The notes under the pieces are model-generated. The model searched no databases and was not told the DNA's origin. It saw only the letters and a list, made by a program, of their open reading frames with translations. Shown here piece after piece: positions 9,139 to 17,523 of a stretch of DNA of 64,000 nt. Numbering within the stretch: position 1 is the stretch's first letter; the number at the start of each line of letters is the position of its first letter. This stretch comes from Pseudomonadota bacterium (GTDB lineage: Bacteria > Pseudomonadota > Gammaproteobacteria > Steroidobacterales > Steroidobacteraceae): NCBI GenBank assembly GCA_023428645.1, contig JAEYXD010000058.1, forward strand, positions 1 through 64,000. The letters are read 5' to 3'. The position numbers and the translations under genes are program-made.

Positions 9139-9156
9139 CTTGATCGCGGGATCAAG
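9139..9156. repeat. Short inverted repeat between plsX and the transpeptidase gene
   Basis: CTTGATC and GATCAAG, perfect 7-bp arms with a 4-base loop, in the 46-base gap after the plsX stop. On the minus strand it is followed by TGTTAAATT, so it could be a weak terminator for plsX or an operator for the downstream gene. Confidence 0.4.
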
Positions 9157-9168
9157 AGAGAACCAGGT

Positions 9169-10194
9169 TCAAGAAGCGCTCGGCTGGGCCGCCAACAGGT
9201 TCGCAATTTGTGTCGGCACGCCTTTGCGCGCCTCCATGATCGCAACCCGTATCGCATTCCGAAAGGACACGGCGTCGGCGCTCCCATGGCTCTTGATGAC
9301 GACGCCCGCGAGCCCGACCATGCTGGCCCCGTTGTAGGCGCGCGGGTCCATTTCGCGCCGGAGCGAGCGCAACACGGGCCACGAAGCAATGGCGCTCAAG
9401 TAGCGCAACGGGTTGCGCGTGTACTCTTCCTTGGCCATCCCGACGATCATTTTCGCGAGCCCTTCGATCGATTTCAGCGCGACATTGCCGGTAAATCCGT
9501 CGGTGACGATGACGTCGCACTCGCCTGAGAAGATGTCGTCGCCCTCCACGAAGCCGACGTAGTTCAAGGTGCTCGCGGTCAGCAGCCTCGCGGTCTCCTG
9601 CACGACACTGTCGCCCTTCATCTCCTCCTCGCCGATATTCAACACGCCGATGCGCGGCCGCTCGATGCCATGCATGTCCGAGGCGACGACGGAGCCCATG
9701 ACGGCGAACTGAAACAGATGCAGCGCCGTGCATTCGGAATTCGCGCCGAGATCGAGCATGTGCGTGTGCCCGTGACGGGCGCGAATGCGCGAGATGATGG
9801 CGGGACGATCGATGCCCGCAATCGTCTTCAGCACGAAACGGCCGGTCGCCATGAGGGCGCCAGTGTTGCCGGCGCTCACGCAGGCGTTCGCCTCGCCGGC
9901 CTTGACCAGGTCGATGGCCACGCGCATCGAAGAATCCTTCTTCTTACGCAACGCGTCCTGCGGCTTCTCGTCCATGCCGACGACCTGACTCACCTCGCGC
10001 ACGACGACCCGGCTGCCTAACGCCCGCCCACCGTTGCCGAGCGCCGCGCGCAGCGGTTCGCCCAAGCCGACGAGAATGACGTTGAGATCAGGGTCGTGGC
10101 GCACCGCTTCGAGAGCGGCAGGCACGGTGATGCTTGGGCCGTGGTCGCCGCCCATGGCATCGATGGCAATCGTTACGGTGTTCTTGTTCGCCAA
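9169..10194 (-). CDS. plsX: Phosphate acyltransferase PlsX
   Basis: 341 residues from a TTG start. PlsX converts acyl-ACP and phosphate to acyl-phosphate for phosphatidic acid synthesis at the inner membrane. The N terminus TIAIDAMGGDHGP is the family hallmark; GNTGALMATG (about 100) and FVEGDDIFSGECDVIVTDGFTGNVALK (about 225-250) are also typical. Family length is about 340-356. A longer GTG start at 10269 exists, but its codon lies inside the terminator-like hairpin after rpmF and would add 25 residues ahead of the conserved start. The order yceD-rpmF-plsX matches other gammaproteobacteria; the usual fabH-fabD-fabG-acpP genes do not follow here. Confidence 0.9.
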   Translation of the reverse strand: MANKNTVTIAIDAMGGDHGPSITVPAALEAVRHDPDLNVILVGLGEPLRAALGNGGRALGSRVVVREVSQVVGMDEKPQDALRKKKDSSMRVAIDLVKAGEANACVSAGNTGALMATGRFVLKTIAGIDRPAIISRIRARHGHTHMLDLGANSECTALHLFQFAVMGSVVASDMHGIERPRIGVLNIGEEEMKGDSVVQETARLLTASTLNYVGFVEGDDIFSGECDVIVTDGFTGNVALKSIEGLAKMIVGMAKEEYTRNPLRYLSAIASWPVLRSLRREMDPRAYNGASMVGLAGVVIKSHGSADAVSFRNAIRVAIMEARKGVPTQIANLLAAQPSAS

Positions 10195-10251
10195 GGTGCT
10201 CGACGGAGTGAGTTCCGAATGCAGTGAAGCGCACGAGGCGCGAGAGCTGCC

Positions 10252-10280
10252 AAAAACGAAGTGCCGCACGAGGCGGCACT
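10252..10280 (-). terminator. Terminator-like hairpin between rpmF and plsX
   Basis: On the minus strand AGTGCCGC-5 base loop-GCGGCACT (10260-10280) is followed by TCGTTTTT. It sits 30 bases after the rpmF stop and 58 bases before the plsX TTG, so it should terminate or attenuate read-through into plsX. Confidence 0.75.
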
Positions 10281-10309
10281 CCTTCCAAACGATGCTCGGC
10301 CGCGAGCCG

Positions 10310-10501
10310 CTATTCGTTGTCGTTCTTGTCGCGAGTCGTCAGCACCTTCTTGCCGCGATAGAAGCCATCGGGCGTGATGCGGTGGCGCGAATGCGTCTCT
10401 CCGGACGTCGGATCGACCGACAACGCAGGGCGGTCCAAACCGTCATGCGAACGATGCATTCCACGCTTCGACGGGGTCTTTCGGCTCTTTTGAACTGGCA
10501 T
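10310..10501 (-). CDS. rpmF: 50S ribosomal protein L32
   Basis: 63 residues, beginning MPVQKSRKTPSKRGMHRSHD, the invariant L32 N terminus, and continuing HRITPDGFYRGKKVL. It is a small basic component of the large ribosomal subunit. The zinc-binding cysteines of some L32 proteins are absent, so this is the C-minus form. It lies between yceD and plsX, as in Escherichia coli, and is followed by a terminator-like hairpin that would separate abundant ribosomal-protein mRNA from plsX. Confidence 0.96.
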   Translation of the reverse strand: MPVQKSRKTPSKRGMHRSHDGLDRPALSVDPTSGETHSRHRITPDGFYRGKKVLTTRDKNDNE

Positions 10502-10586
10502 GACACGTACTCTCGAGTAATGAAGGTCTCAATCGAAGCGGCGGACTTCTGCCTTCCGCCCTGTTTCCTGTGCACCTGCCGCGCAA

Positions 10587-11117
10587 TCACCGATCGCGCA
10601 GCAACTTTCGCAAATCCGCAAAGGGGCGTTGGGCCCCGTTCTGTTCCGTCGCCGCCGCAGGCGCCGCAACGCCGCTCGCGCACGTCTCGTCGGCGTGCTT
10701 CGCCACGAGCGGCACGGCAAGCAGCGTCTGCTCCTCCGCGAGCCAGCGCGTATCGAGCCGCGCGGGATCGGCGACGATGGGCTCGTAGCTGCCACCCGCG
10801 GCCTCCCGCTCCACACGCTCGGCTTCGCTGTCGACGATCATGAGCTGAAACTCATCCTCGATCTCGACCGGCGCCGGCTGCATGCACCGCTGACAGGTCA
10901 TCGTGACGCGGCCACGCAGCGATCCGTCCATCGCGACATGCCCTTCGACGTTCGAAAAGCGCACCGTGAGATGGATATCGGCAGGCTCGACGATACCCGC
11001 CTCGCACACACGAGGCAGCTGCGAGGCTCGAAAGCTTCGCTCAATGGTGCCGCTGCCGTGTGCTTGGACAGAGGCGTCAACGAAATCGTCGGTCTTAGGA
11101 CCCGGGGGCCGCAACAT
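10587..11117 (-). CDS. yceD: YceD family (DUF177) protein, 23S rRNA accumulation protein
   Basis: 176 residues. The DUF177 core includes VTMTCQRCMQPAPVEIEDEF (about 90-110) with its CxxC pair, then the acidic YEPIVADP segment and a late HADETC motif. The protein ends ...PFADLRKLLRD, matching the family C terminus. YceD/Duf177 proteins are needed for normal 23S rRNA levels, and the gene nearly always precedes rpmF. A near-consensus sigma-70 promoter ends only 9 bases before the ATG, so the mRNA is probably leaderless or nearly so; there is no room for a ribosome-binding site. Confidence 0.9.
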   Translation of the reverse strand: MLRPPGPKTDDFVDASVQAHGSGTIERSFRASQLPRVCEAGIVEPADIHLTVRFSNVEGHVAMDGSLRGRVTMTCQRCMQPAPVEIEDEFQLMIVDSEAERVEREAAGGSYEPIVADPARLDTRWLAEEQTLLAVPLVAKHADETCASGVAAPAAATEQNGAQRPFADLRKLLRDR

Positions 11118-11126
11118 GGGGCGCGT

Positions 11127-11155
11127 ATACTAGCCACGACCCCCCTGGCTGTCAA
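11127..11155 (-). promoter_or_regulatory. Sigma-70 promoter of yceD-rpmF(-plsX)
   Basis: Minus strand TTGACA (11150-11155), 17-base spacer, TAGTAT (11127-11132). Transcription would start about 11121-11117, on or within a few bases of the yceD ATG at 11117. Confidence 0.85.
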
Positions 11156-11225
11156 AGAAAGAACCCGGTTAAATGCTTGTTTTCGAAGGGATCGGTCCGG
11201 CATGCACCGGCCGCGAACACGCCTC

Positions 11226-11831
11226 ATGAAATCGACTTCAGCATCCGCCTCAAGCCCGCGCCTCGTTCTTGCCTCGACCTCGCCCTATCGGCGGCAATTG
11301 CTCGAGCGATTGGGGCTTCGGTTCACGGTCGCCGCCCCGGATGTCGACGAGACGCCGCTGCCGGGCGAAACGCCCGTCGATCTGACGAATCGGCTCGCCA
11401 GAGCGAAAGCCGACGCCGTCGCCCACCGCCATCGCGGCAGCATCGTGATCGGCTCCGATCAGGTCGCGCTGTTCGGGCGCGAGATCATCGGCAAACCGGG
11501 TAATCCCGAGCGTTGCATCGAACAGCTCAAGATGCTGAGCGGCCAGCGCCTCGCGTTCCACACGGCCGTCAATGTCGTGCACAGCGATACCGGGTCGAAC
11601 GAGAGCCATCTAGACATCACGACCGTGCATTTCCGCAAGCTCACCGACGAGGAGATCGAGCGCTATGTCGCGCGCGAGCGGCCTGTGAATTGCGCCGGTG
11701 GGTTCAAGGCCGAAGCCCTCGGCATCACGCTGTTCGATCGCATCGAATCCCAGGATCCGACCGCGCTGATCGGTTTGCCGCTGATCTGGCTGGCCGGGTC
11801 GTTGCGCCGCGGCGGCTTCGCCCTCCCCTAA
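11226..11831 (+). CDS. Maf/YceF-type nucleotide pyrophosphatase
   Basis: 201 residues. N terminus RLVLASTSPYRRQLLERLGL is the Maf signature. Further family blocks are PDVDETP, IGSDQVALFGREIIGKP, and VNCAGGFKAEALGITLF...ALIGLPL. The DETP and SDQV residues form the catalytic pocket. The CAGxFKxE form and the position divergent from yceD both resemble E. coli YceF, which hydrolyses m7GTP, so a house-cleaning role against modified nucleotides is likely. The ATG at 11226 is chosen by homology; ATG 11202 in frame would add 8 residues. Confidence 0.9.
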   Translation: MKSTSASASSPRLVLASTSPYRRQLLERLGLRFTVAAPDVDETPLPGETPVDLTNRLARAKADAVAHRHRGSIVIGSDQVALFGREIIGKPGNPERCIEQLKMLSGQRLAFHTAVNVVHSDTGSNESHLDITTVHFRKLTDEEIERYVARERPVNCAGGFKAEALGITLFDRIESQDPTALIGLPLIWLAGSLRRGGFALP

Positions 11832-11839
11832 ATTAAAGA

Positions 11840-11940
11840 CGGCCTCAACCTACTCCGCTGGGCAGGAGCCCGACTTCGCGAGCGCAGGAGCTGCCCCCCT
11901 CCCCCGCGCAGCGGGGGAGGGTCAGGGGTGGGGGCTCTTC
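11840..11940 (+). repeat. Intergenic GC-rich palindromic repeat, long form, copy 1
   Basis: Begins CGGCCTCAACCTACTCCGC, passes GGGCAGGAGCCCG and GCAGGAGCTGCC, and contains the palindrome CCTCCCCCGCGCAGCGGGGGAGG followed by GTCAGGGGTGGGGGCTCTT. It is the same element in opposite orientation as 52196-52317, and shorter versions lie at 38506-38577 and 47566-47628. Here it separates the convergent ends of maf and rluC and may act as a bidirectional terminator. Confidence 0.8.
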
Positions 11941-11974
11941 GTCGCTCAGGCGTGGGGCTCTTCGTCGGCTAGGG

Positions 11975-12988
11975 TTAGGAGTTCCTCGCCTTCCCGCCAG
12001 TCGCCGCCGCAAGCCGATCCAGCACATCCTGCAGCTCCTGCGGGAGCGGCGCCGTGACCTCGAACATCTCCGTCGTGCCAGGCCGCGTGAAGGAGAGCGA
12101 GTGGGCGTGCAGGAACATGCGATTGAGCCCGTAGGGCTTCAGCGCCTGATCGCGCTCGCGATCGCCGTATTTGTCGTCACCGGCGATCGCATGCCCCGCG
12201 TGGGCCGCGTGGACGCGAATCTGATGCGTGCGCCCCGTGCCGATCTTCACGTCGAGCAACGTCGCGAGCTTGCCGAACTGCTGCAGCGGCTCGAACGTCG
12301 AAATCGCGTGCTGCCCCTCTGGATGGACGCGAACGACGCGCTCGCCGCCCTGCTTCAAATTCGTCTTGAGCGGCAGATCGATCGTCTTGCGACCGAAGGG
12401 CCAACGCCCGACGACGAGCGCTCGATAGTGCTTCTGCATCTCGCGCTCTCGCAGCGATCGATGCAGCTCGCGCAGCGCGGCACGGCGCTTCGCGACCAAC
12501 AGGCAACCGCTCGTGTCGCGATCGAGTCGGTGCACGAGCTCGAGCTCCTTGAGCTCTGGATGAAGGACTCGCAGCGTCTCGATCACGCCGTGCGTGAGCC
12601 CGCTGCCGCCATGCACCGCGACCCCGGCCGGCTTGTTGATGACGATCAGATCGCGGTCGTCGTAAATCACGGCGTTCGCGATGAGCTCGCGCAGCGATCG
12701 CGAGGGCGCCGCCGCCTGCTCCCTCGGTTTCGTCGTTACCGGCGGCACGCGAACTCGATCTCCCGACGCGAGTCGGTGATCCGGCTTCACGCGTCCGCCG
12801 TTCACGCGCACCTCGCCTGTCCGCAAAATGCGGTACACGAGCGTGCGTGGCACGTTCTTCAGCACTCGCATCAGGAAATTATCGATGCGCTGTCCTTCAT
12901 CGCCGCTCTCGGCGACGAGGTGGCTCACTGCACGGGCGGGTTCCGCGGCGGATGCGTTCGAATGGGATCGATCGGACTCTGAGGGCAT
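11975..12988 (-). CDS. rluC: 23S rRNA pseudouridine synthase RluC
   Basis: 337 residues. An S4 RNA-binding domain (about 35-95, RIDNFLMRVL...GEVRVNGGRVKP) precedes the RluA-family catalytic domain with HRLDRDTSGCLLVAK (about 150-165), whose Asp is catalytic. GTGRTHQIRVHAAHAGHAIAGDDKYG (about 250-275) is the second family block. RluC modifies U955, U2504 and U2580 of 23S rRNA in E. coli. It is divergent from rne, the conserved arrangement in gammaproteobacteria, which favours RluC over RluD. Confidence 0.93.
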   Translation of the reverse strand: MPSESDRSHSNASAAEPARAVSHLVAESGDEGQRIDNFLMRVLKNVPRTLVYRILRTGEVRVNGGRVKPDHRLASGDRVRVPPVTTKPREQAAAPSRSLRELIANAVIYDDRDLIVINKPAGVAVHGGSGLTHGVIETLRVLHPELKELELVHRLDRDTSGCLLVAKRRAALRELHRSLREREMQKHYRALVVGRWPFGRKTIDLPLKTNLKQGGERVVRVHPEGQHAISTFEPLQQFGKLATLLDVKIGTGRTHQIRVHAAHAGHAIAGDDKYGDRERDQALKPYGLNRMFLHAHSLSFTRPGTTEMFEVTAPLPQELQDVLDRLAAATGGKARNS

Positions 12989-13537
12989 TTTCGGGATCTG
13001 GACTGCGAAACGTACGTAAGCCGTTGATTGAACAAAGATGGCCTGCTATATTCCGGCCCGCTTTCAGCTCGTGTCCGCGGCTAACACTCAAGCTCGCGGG
13101 CACGGCAACCAACGCAGCGCGGCGAGGCCACGTCCGCAAAGCGCTGCATCTTAGTTGGTTCCGCAAGAACCTGTCTCACTGAAGATTCTCAAGCGACGAT
13201 GTTCGCGCGGCCGTTGGAGTGAAGCTCCGGCTCAGCGCTCGAAAGGGTCTGCGAAGCGACCGCATCGTTCCAAGTTCCTTCAGCCGACAGCTCTTCGAGC
13301 GGACCATCGCTCGGCCGCGAACGGCGATGCCAGACCCGCAACTCGGGATCTGGGTTGCCGCAAAGCGTACGGATGGGCGAGCTCGTTCAGGATCAAAAAG
13401 AGCGCGTGACCAGATACGGTGACGATGACGCGCCGGTAACCATCGGATGACCCACAAGCCCGATCTATCTTTTGCTCCTGCGCCGGCAGCCGCCTTGCGC
13501 GATCTCGCGGTCCTTTTCGAACTATCAGAAGGGCCTC
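12989..13537. other. rluC-rne divergent intergenic region and long rne leader
   Basis: 549 bases without a convincing gene. It contains the rne promoter (13024-13052), from which an untranslated leader of about 480 bases would precede the rne ATG. In E. coli the rne leader (about 361 bases) holds hairpins through which RNase E destabilises its own mRNA; an analogous role here is inference. Several inverted stretches are visible (for example GCCGCGAACGGCG near 13315-13328), but I could not fold the leader. Confidence 0.6.
13024..13052 (+). promoter_or_regulatory. Sigma-70 promoter of rne
   Basis: TTGATT (13024-13029), 17-base spacer, TATATT (13047-13052). The predicted transcript start is near 13059, giving a leader of about 480 bases. 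Confidence 0.78.
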
Positions 13538-16024
13538 ATGAAGCGAATGCTCGTCAACGCAACCCAAGAAGAGGAGTTGCGCGTCGCACTGGTTGATGGA
13601 CAACGAATCTACGATCTAGACGTCGAAATACCGTCGAAGGAGCAGAAGAAAGCCAACGTTTACAAAGGACGCATCACGCGCGTCGAGCCGAGTCTCGAGG
13701 CGTGCTTCGTCGATTATGGCGCCGAGCGCCACGGCTTCTTGCCGCTCAAGGAAGTCTCGAAGGAGTTCTTCAAGTCGCAGCCGTCCGGCGGACGGATGAA
13801 TATCCGCGAGCTCCTGGAAGAAGGCCAGGAGCTGATCGTTCAAGTCGAAAAAGAAGAACGCGGCAACAAAGGCGCCGCGCTCACCACCTTCATCAGCCTC
13901 GCCGGCCGCTTTCTGGTGCTGATGCCGAACAACGCTCGCGCGGGCGGCGTGTCGCGGCGAATCGAAGGCGAAGATCGCGAGCAGCTGCGCGAAGCGCTCG
14001 ATCAGGTGCAGATTCCCGACAGCATGGGCGCGATCGTGCGCACTGCCGGCGTCGGCCGCTCCGCCGAGGAGCTGCAGTGGGATCTCGATAACCTGAAGGA
14101 AGTCTGGAACGCCGTTTCCCAAGCAGCGGAAGGGCGCCCTGCTCCATTCCTGATCTACCAGGAATCGAAGGCGATCATCCGCGCGCTGCGCGACTACCTG
14201 TCCGACGATATCGGCGAGATCCTGATCGACAGCCAGGAGGTGTTCGCGGAGGCGCAGCAGTACATGCAGCGCTTCATGCCGGCGAGCCTCCGGAAATTGA
14301 AGCTGTACGAAGACCCCGTACCCCTGTTCACGCGCTTCCAGATCGAAAACCAGATCGAGTCCGCGCATTCGCACAAGGTGAATCTGCCCTCCGGCGGCTC
14401 GATCGTGATCGACCCGACCGAGGCGCTCGTGTCCATCGACATCAACTCGGCGCGCGCGACCCGCGGCAGCGACATCGAAACGACGGCACTCAACACGAAC
14501 CTCGAGGCCGCCGATGAAATCGCCCGTCAGCTGCGTCTGCGCGATCTGGGCGGCCTCATCGTCATCGACTTCATCGACATGGAGTCGCAGAAAAATCAGC
14601 GTGCCGTCGAAGACCGCATGCGCGATGCCGTGAAACAGGATCGCGCGCGCATTCAGATCGGGCGCATCTCGCGCTTCGGCCTGCTCGAGCTGTCGCGCCA
14701 GCGGCTGCGCCCGTCGATCGGCGAGGCCGCGCACGTCACCTGCCCGCGCTGCAGCGGCATGGGCACGATTCGCGGGGTCGAGTCGCTCGCGCTCGCACTG
14801 TTGCGCCTGATCGGCGAAGAAGCCCGTAAGGACCGCACCGTCAAGGTCGTCGCTCAGCTGCCTGTCGAGGTCGCGACGTATCTCATGAACGAGAAACGCG
14901 AGTGGCTCAACAATATCGAAGCGAAGAGCAATGCGCAGATCGTGCTCGTGCCGAACAAGTACATCGAGACGCCCGCGTACGAAATCCGCCGTGTCCGCGA
15001 CGATGAAGCGGGCTTGATGGAGAACAGCACGACCAGCCATCTGATTCCAGTCGCGCCGGTCGTCGCCGCGGAAGAGGCCGCCGCGAAGGAAAAGGTCGCG
15101 GCGCCGCCGACGCCAGCCGTCGTGTCGTCGGTCATCCCGTCACTGCCGCCTCCGCCGAGCGTCGCGGAAGAGCGCCCCGTCGCCGCAGCGCCACAACCGC
15201 AGCAGATCGGCATCTTCGTGCGCTTGTGGCGATTCCTTTTCGGCGGCGCCGGAGCCGCGGCGCCGACGCCGGAGGCTCGCAGCGAAAAGCGCCCCCAGCG
15301 CGACCCCCAGGCGCGTCGCGAGCGCGGCGACAGCCGCCAACAGCGCGGGCGCGACCGTTACGGCCGCGAGCAACGCGGCGAGCGCGACCGCGACCGCTCT
15401 CGCGGCCGTGGCGACGCGAAGGACAAGCCGGCACAGCAGGAGCAACGCCGCGAGCAGCAGGCGGACCGCAAGCCACGCGAGGGCGGCGAGGCTCGTCACG
15501 AGCACTCGCGTCAGCAGCAAGGCGGTCAGCACCGTCAGCAGCAGCAACCTGCCCCGGCGAATGCGCCTGCGGCGAACGCACCCGCCGCGCAGCGCGCTGA
15601 ATCCGCCCCACGTCCGGACGGCGCACCCGCGGCCGACGGTCAGCGTGGCGAACGCGGCGAACGGACGGGTCGCGGCCGACGCGGACGCCGTCGGCGTGGA
15701 CGCGGTCGTGGCGATGAGGGCGCCCAAGGCGCCGCAGAGCACGGCAGCGGCGGCTCGGACGCGGACGCAGGCATGCCAGGCGCCGCCACCGCAGAGTCCG
15801 GCCCGAAGCCGGAGCGGCGGTCTGGCGGGCAGCAGCCGCTGGATCTGCCACCCGCAGCGGCGGCCGCAGCGGAGGCCCCTCGTCCGCGACCGGAGAGCGC
15901 GCCGGAGCAAAGCCATAGCCCCCCGGCTGCGTCGGACACGAAGAGCTTCACGGTCTGGTCATCCGGACCGAGCAGCGGCTCGACGTCCTGGGGTAGCGGC
16001 GGCTCGACGCCTCGCAACGAGTGA
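13538..16024 (+). CDS. rne: Ribonuclease E
   Basis: 828 residues. Start MKRMLVNATQ matches RNase E and has AAGGG 7 bases ahead. S1 domain about 35-125 (KANVYKGRITRVEPSLEACFVDYGAERHGFLPL). Catalytic aspartates lie in VSIDINSARATRG and GGLIVIDFIDM. The Zn-link CPRCSGMGT is near 400. An amphipathic membrane-targeting segment (IGIFVRLWRFLFGG) is near 557-570. The remaining ~255 residues are disordered and rich in Arg, Gln, Glu and Ala, the RNA-binding/degradosome scaffold region, shorter than in E. coli (1061 total). RNase E starts mRNA decay and matures rRNA and tRNA. It is divergent from rluC and followed by a strong terminator. Confidence 0.96.
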   Translation: MKRMLVNATQEEELRVALVDGQRIYDLDVEIPSKEQKKANVYKGRITRVEPSLEACFVDYGAERHGFLPLKEVSKEFFKSQPSGGRMNIRELLEEGQELIVQVEKEERGNKGAALTTFISLAGRFLVLMPNNARAGGVSRRIEGEDREQLREALDQVQIPDSMGAIVRTAGVGRSAEELQWDLDNLKEVWNAVSQAAEGRPAPFLIYQESKAIIRALRDYLSDDIGEILIDSQEVFAEAQQYMQRFMPASLRKLKLYEDPVPLFTRFQIENQIESAHSHKVNLPSGGSIVIDPTEALVSIDINSARATRGSDIETTALNTNLEAADEIARQLRLRDLGGLIVIDFIDMESQKNQRAVEDRMRDAVKQDRARIQIGRISRFGLLELSRQRLRPSIGEAAHVTCPRCSGMGTIRGVESLALALLRLIGEEARKDRTVKVVAQLPVEVATYLMNEKREWLNNIEAKSNAQIVLVPNKYIETPAYEIRRVRDDEAGLMENSTTSHLIPVAPVVAAEEAAAKEKVAAPPTPAVVSSVIPSLPPPPSVAEERPVAAAPQPQQIGIFVRLWRFLFGGAGAAAPTPEARSEKRPQRDPQARRERGDSRQQRGRDRYGREQRGERDRDRSRGRGDAKDKPAQQEQRREQQADRKPREGGEARHEHSRQQQGGQHRQQQQPAPANAPAANAPAAQRAESAPRPDGAPAADGQRGERGERTGRGRRGRRRRGRGRGDEGAQGAAEHGSGGSDADAGMPGAATAESGPKPERRSGGQQPLDLPPAAAAAAEAPRPRPESAPEQSHSPPAASDTKSFTVWSSGPSSGSTSWGSGGSTPRNE

Positions 16025-16043
16025 GCGTCGACGCACCGTAGAC

Positions 16044-16075
16044 GAGAAGGGAGCCGTAAGGCTCCCTTCTCATTT
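16044..16075 (+). terminator. Rho-independent terminator after rne
   Basis: Perfect 12-bp stem GAGAAGGGAGCC / GGCTCCCTTCTC (16044-16055, 16060-16071) with loop GTAA, followed by ATTTTC; 20 bases after the rne stop. Confidence 0.88.
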
Positions 16076-16092
16076 TCATCGCTCGTACAGCG

Positions 16093-16578
16093 CTAGCGCG
16101 TTCTGGTGGCGCCCGATCGCGCCAGCAGCTCGTCGATCAATCCCTCCGCCGCCTCTTCGAGCAAATCGAGCACCTCCTCGAATCCCTGCTCGCCGCCGTA
16201 GTAAGGGTCGGGGACCGCGCTGCGTGCCGCGCGCGGCGCGAACTCCATCAGCAGTCGAATACGTTCGTGATACTGGCGCTGGGCACGCGCCCTGAGCTCG
16301 CGGACATTGTCCTCGTCCATCGCGAGAATCAGATCGAAGTGCGCAAAATCCTGCGGGGCGACCTGCCGCGCGCGCAACTGCGAGAGGTCGATGCCGCGCC
16401 GGCTCGCGGCTGCCCTCGCCCGCGCGTCGGGCGCTTTGCCGATGTGATAGTCGTGCGTGCCCGCCGAGTCGATCTCGACCCCGAGATGCGGCGCCCGCTC
16501 CTGAAGCGCGCGACGAAAAACGCCTTCCGCCGTCGGCGAACGGCAGATGTTGCCCATACAAACGAACAGGATGCGCAT
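16093..16578 (-). CDS. Low-molecular-weight protein tyrosine phosphatase
   Basis: 161 residues. The P-loop CMGNICRSPTAEGVF is at residues 7-21 (nucleophile Cys7, Arg13) and the general-acid Asp lies in VPDPYYGG near residue 123, so the active site is complete. The family dephosphorylates phosphotyrosine, in some bacteria on the tyrosine kinases that control exopolysaccharide export; no kinase or polysaccharide genes are nearby, so the substrate is unknown. A strong GGGAGGAG ribosome site precedes the ATG. The gene lies 168 bases downstream of kdsB on the same strand. Confidence 0.93.
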   Translation of the reverse strand: MRILFVCMGNICRSPTAEGVFRRALQERAPHLGVEIDSAGTHDYHIGKAPDARARAAASRRGIDLSQLRARQVAPQDFAHFDLILAMDEDNVRELRARAQRQYHERIRLLMEFAPRAARSAVPDPYYGGEQGFEEVLDLLEEAAEGLIDELLARSGATRTR

Positions 16579-16745
16579 GGCCCACTCCTCCCAACGTTGG
16601 GAAAAGCGTGGCCAGCGGCCCTCCCATCGTCAAGCGGATACGGACGCTCGCGGACGGCTCGGACAACTCCCTACCGCGGGTAGCGACCACGAGGACGCGA
16701 GGACGAGTCCTGTCGTCTCGACTGGACGGAACTCATCGAGAAGGC

Positions 16746-17516
16746 TCACGCGCCCGCTGAAGCACGCTCGAGCGCGGCGCGCACGCGTTGCAGGTCGTGC
16801 TCTGTATCCACGCCGCTGCCGGGCCGCGTGCTCGCCTCCGCGACGAGAATACGCATGCCCGCCTGCAGCGCGCGCAACTGCTCGAGCTTTTCCGTCACCT
16901 CGAGGCTGCTCGGTGACAGTGCCGTCATGCGGCGCAGGCTTGCAACGCGATAGGCGTAAATGCCGAGGTGCCGCTGCGCGCCCAGAATGCTCGTCTGACT
17001 CAGGAGACCTTGACGCGCGCCGTCGCGATGCCAGGGAATTGGCGCGCGGCTGAAATACAGTGCGGCGCGATCGCTGCCGGCGACGACTTTCACGACGTTC
17101 GGGTCCAGGAATTCCTGGAGCGAGGTGATCGGCGTACTCAGCGTGGCGAGATCGGCGCCCGCATCGCTCGCGAGGAGCTGCGCGACTTGATCGATCAATG
17201 CGGGCGGCAGCTGTGGCTCGTCGCCCTGCACGTTGACGACGATCTCGGCATCGCTCCACCCGCGCGCCGTCGCGACCTCGGCGATGCGGTCCGTCCCGGA
17301 CGGATGTGCCTCGCTCGTCATGACGACACTGGCGCGCGAATCCACGACCGCGGCGACGCGCTCGTCGTCGGTTGCCACGAGCACCTCCGTCGCGCCGCTG
17401 CGCCGCGCGGCATCGACGACCCACTGAATCATCGGCCGGCCCGCGATCATCGCGATCGCCTTGGCGGGCAGACGCGTCGACCCATAACGCGCCGGGATGA
17501 CGACCTTGTAGCTCAT
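16746..17516 (-). CDS. kdsB: 3-deoxy-manno-octulosonate cytidylyltransferase (CMP-KDO synthetase)
   Basis: 256 residues. Starts MSYKVVIPARYGSTRLPAKAI, the nucleotide-binding signature of KdsB. GRPMIQWV, the stretch from DDERV through FGGE-like SEAHPSGTDRIAEV, and NVQGDEPQLPP follow as in the family. It activates KDO as CMP-KDO for attachment to lipid A. The next upstream gene is ycaR, 7 bases away, then lpxK and msbA, so this is one lipid A/LPS operon. The longer frame would overlap ycaR; the ATG at 17516 is the family start. Confidence 0.95.
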   Translation of the reverse strand: MSYKVVIPARYGSTRLPAKAIAMIAGRPMIQWVVDAARRSGATEVLVATDDERVAAVVDSRASVVMTSEAHPSGTDRIAEVATARGWSDAEIVVNVQGDEPQLPPALIDQVAQLLASDAGADLATLSTPITSLQEFLDPNVVKVVAGSDRAALYFSRAPIPWHRDGARQGLLSQTSILGAQRHLGIYAYRVASLRRMTALSPSSLEVTEKLEQLRALQAGMRILVAEASTRPGSGVDTEHDLQRVRAALERASAGA

Positions 17517-17523
17517 GCGCGGC

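Noticed and set aside
15280..15760. Arg/Gln/Glu-rich tract suggesting a tandem repeat or frameshift
   Set aside because: This is the normal disordered RNA-binding tail of RNase E; the reading frame stays open to a proper stop and terminator.
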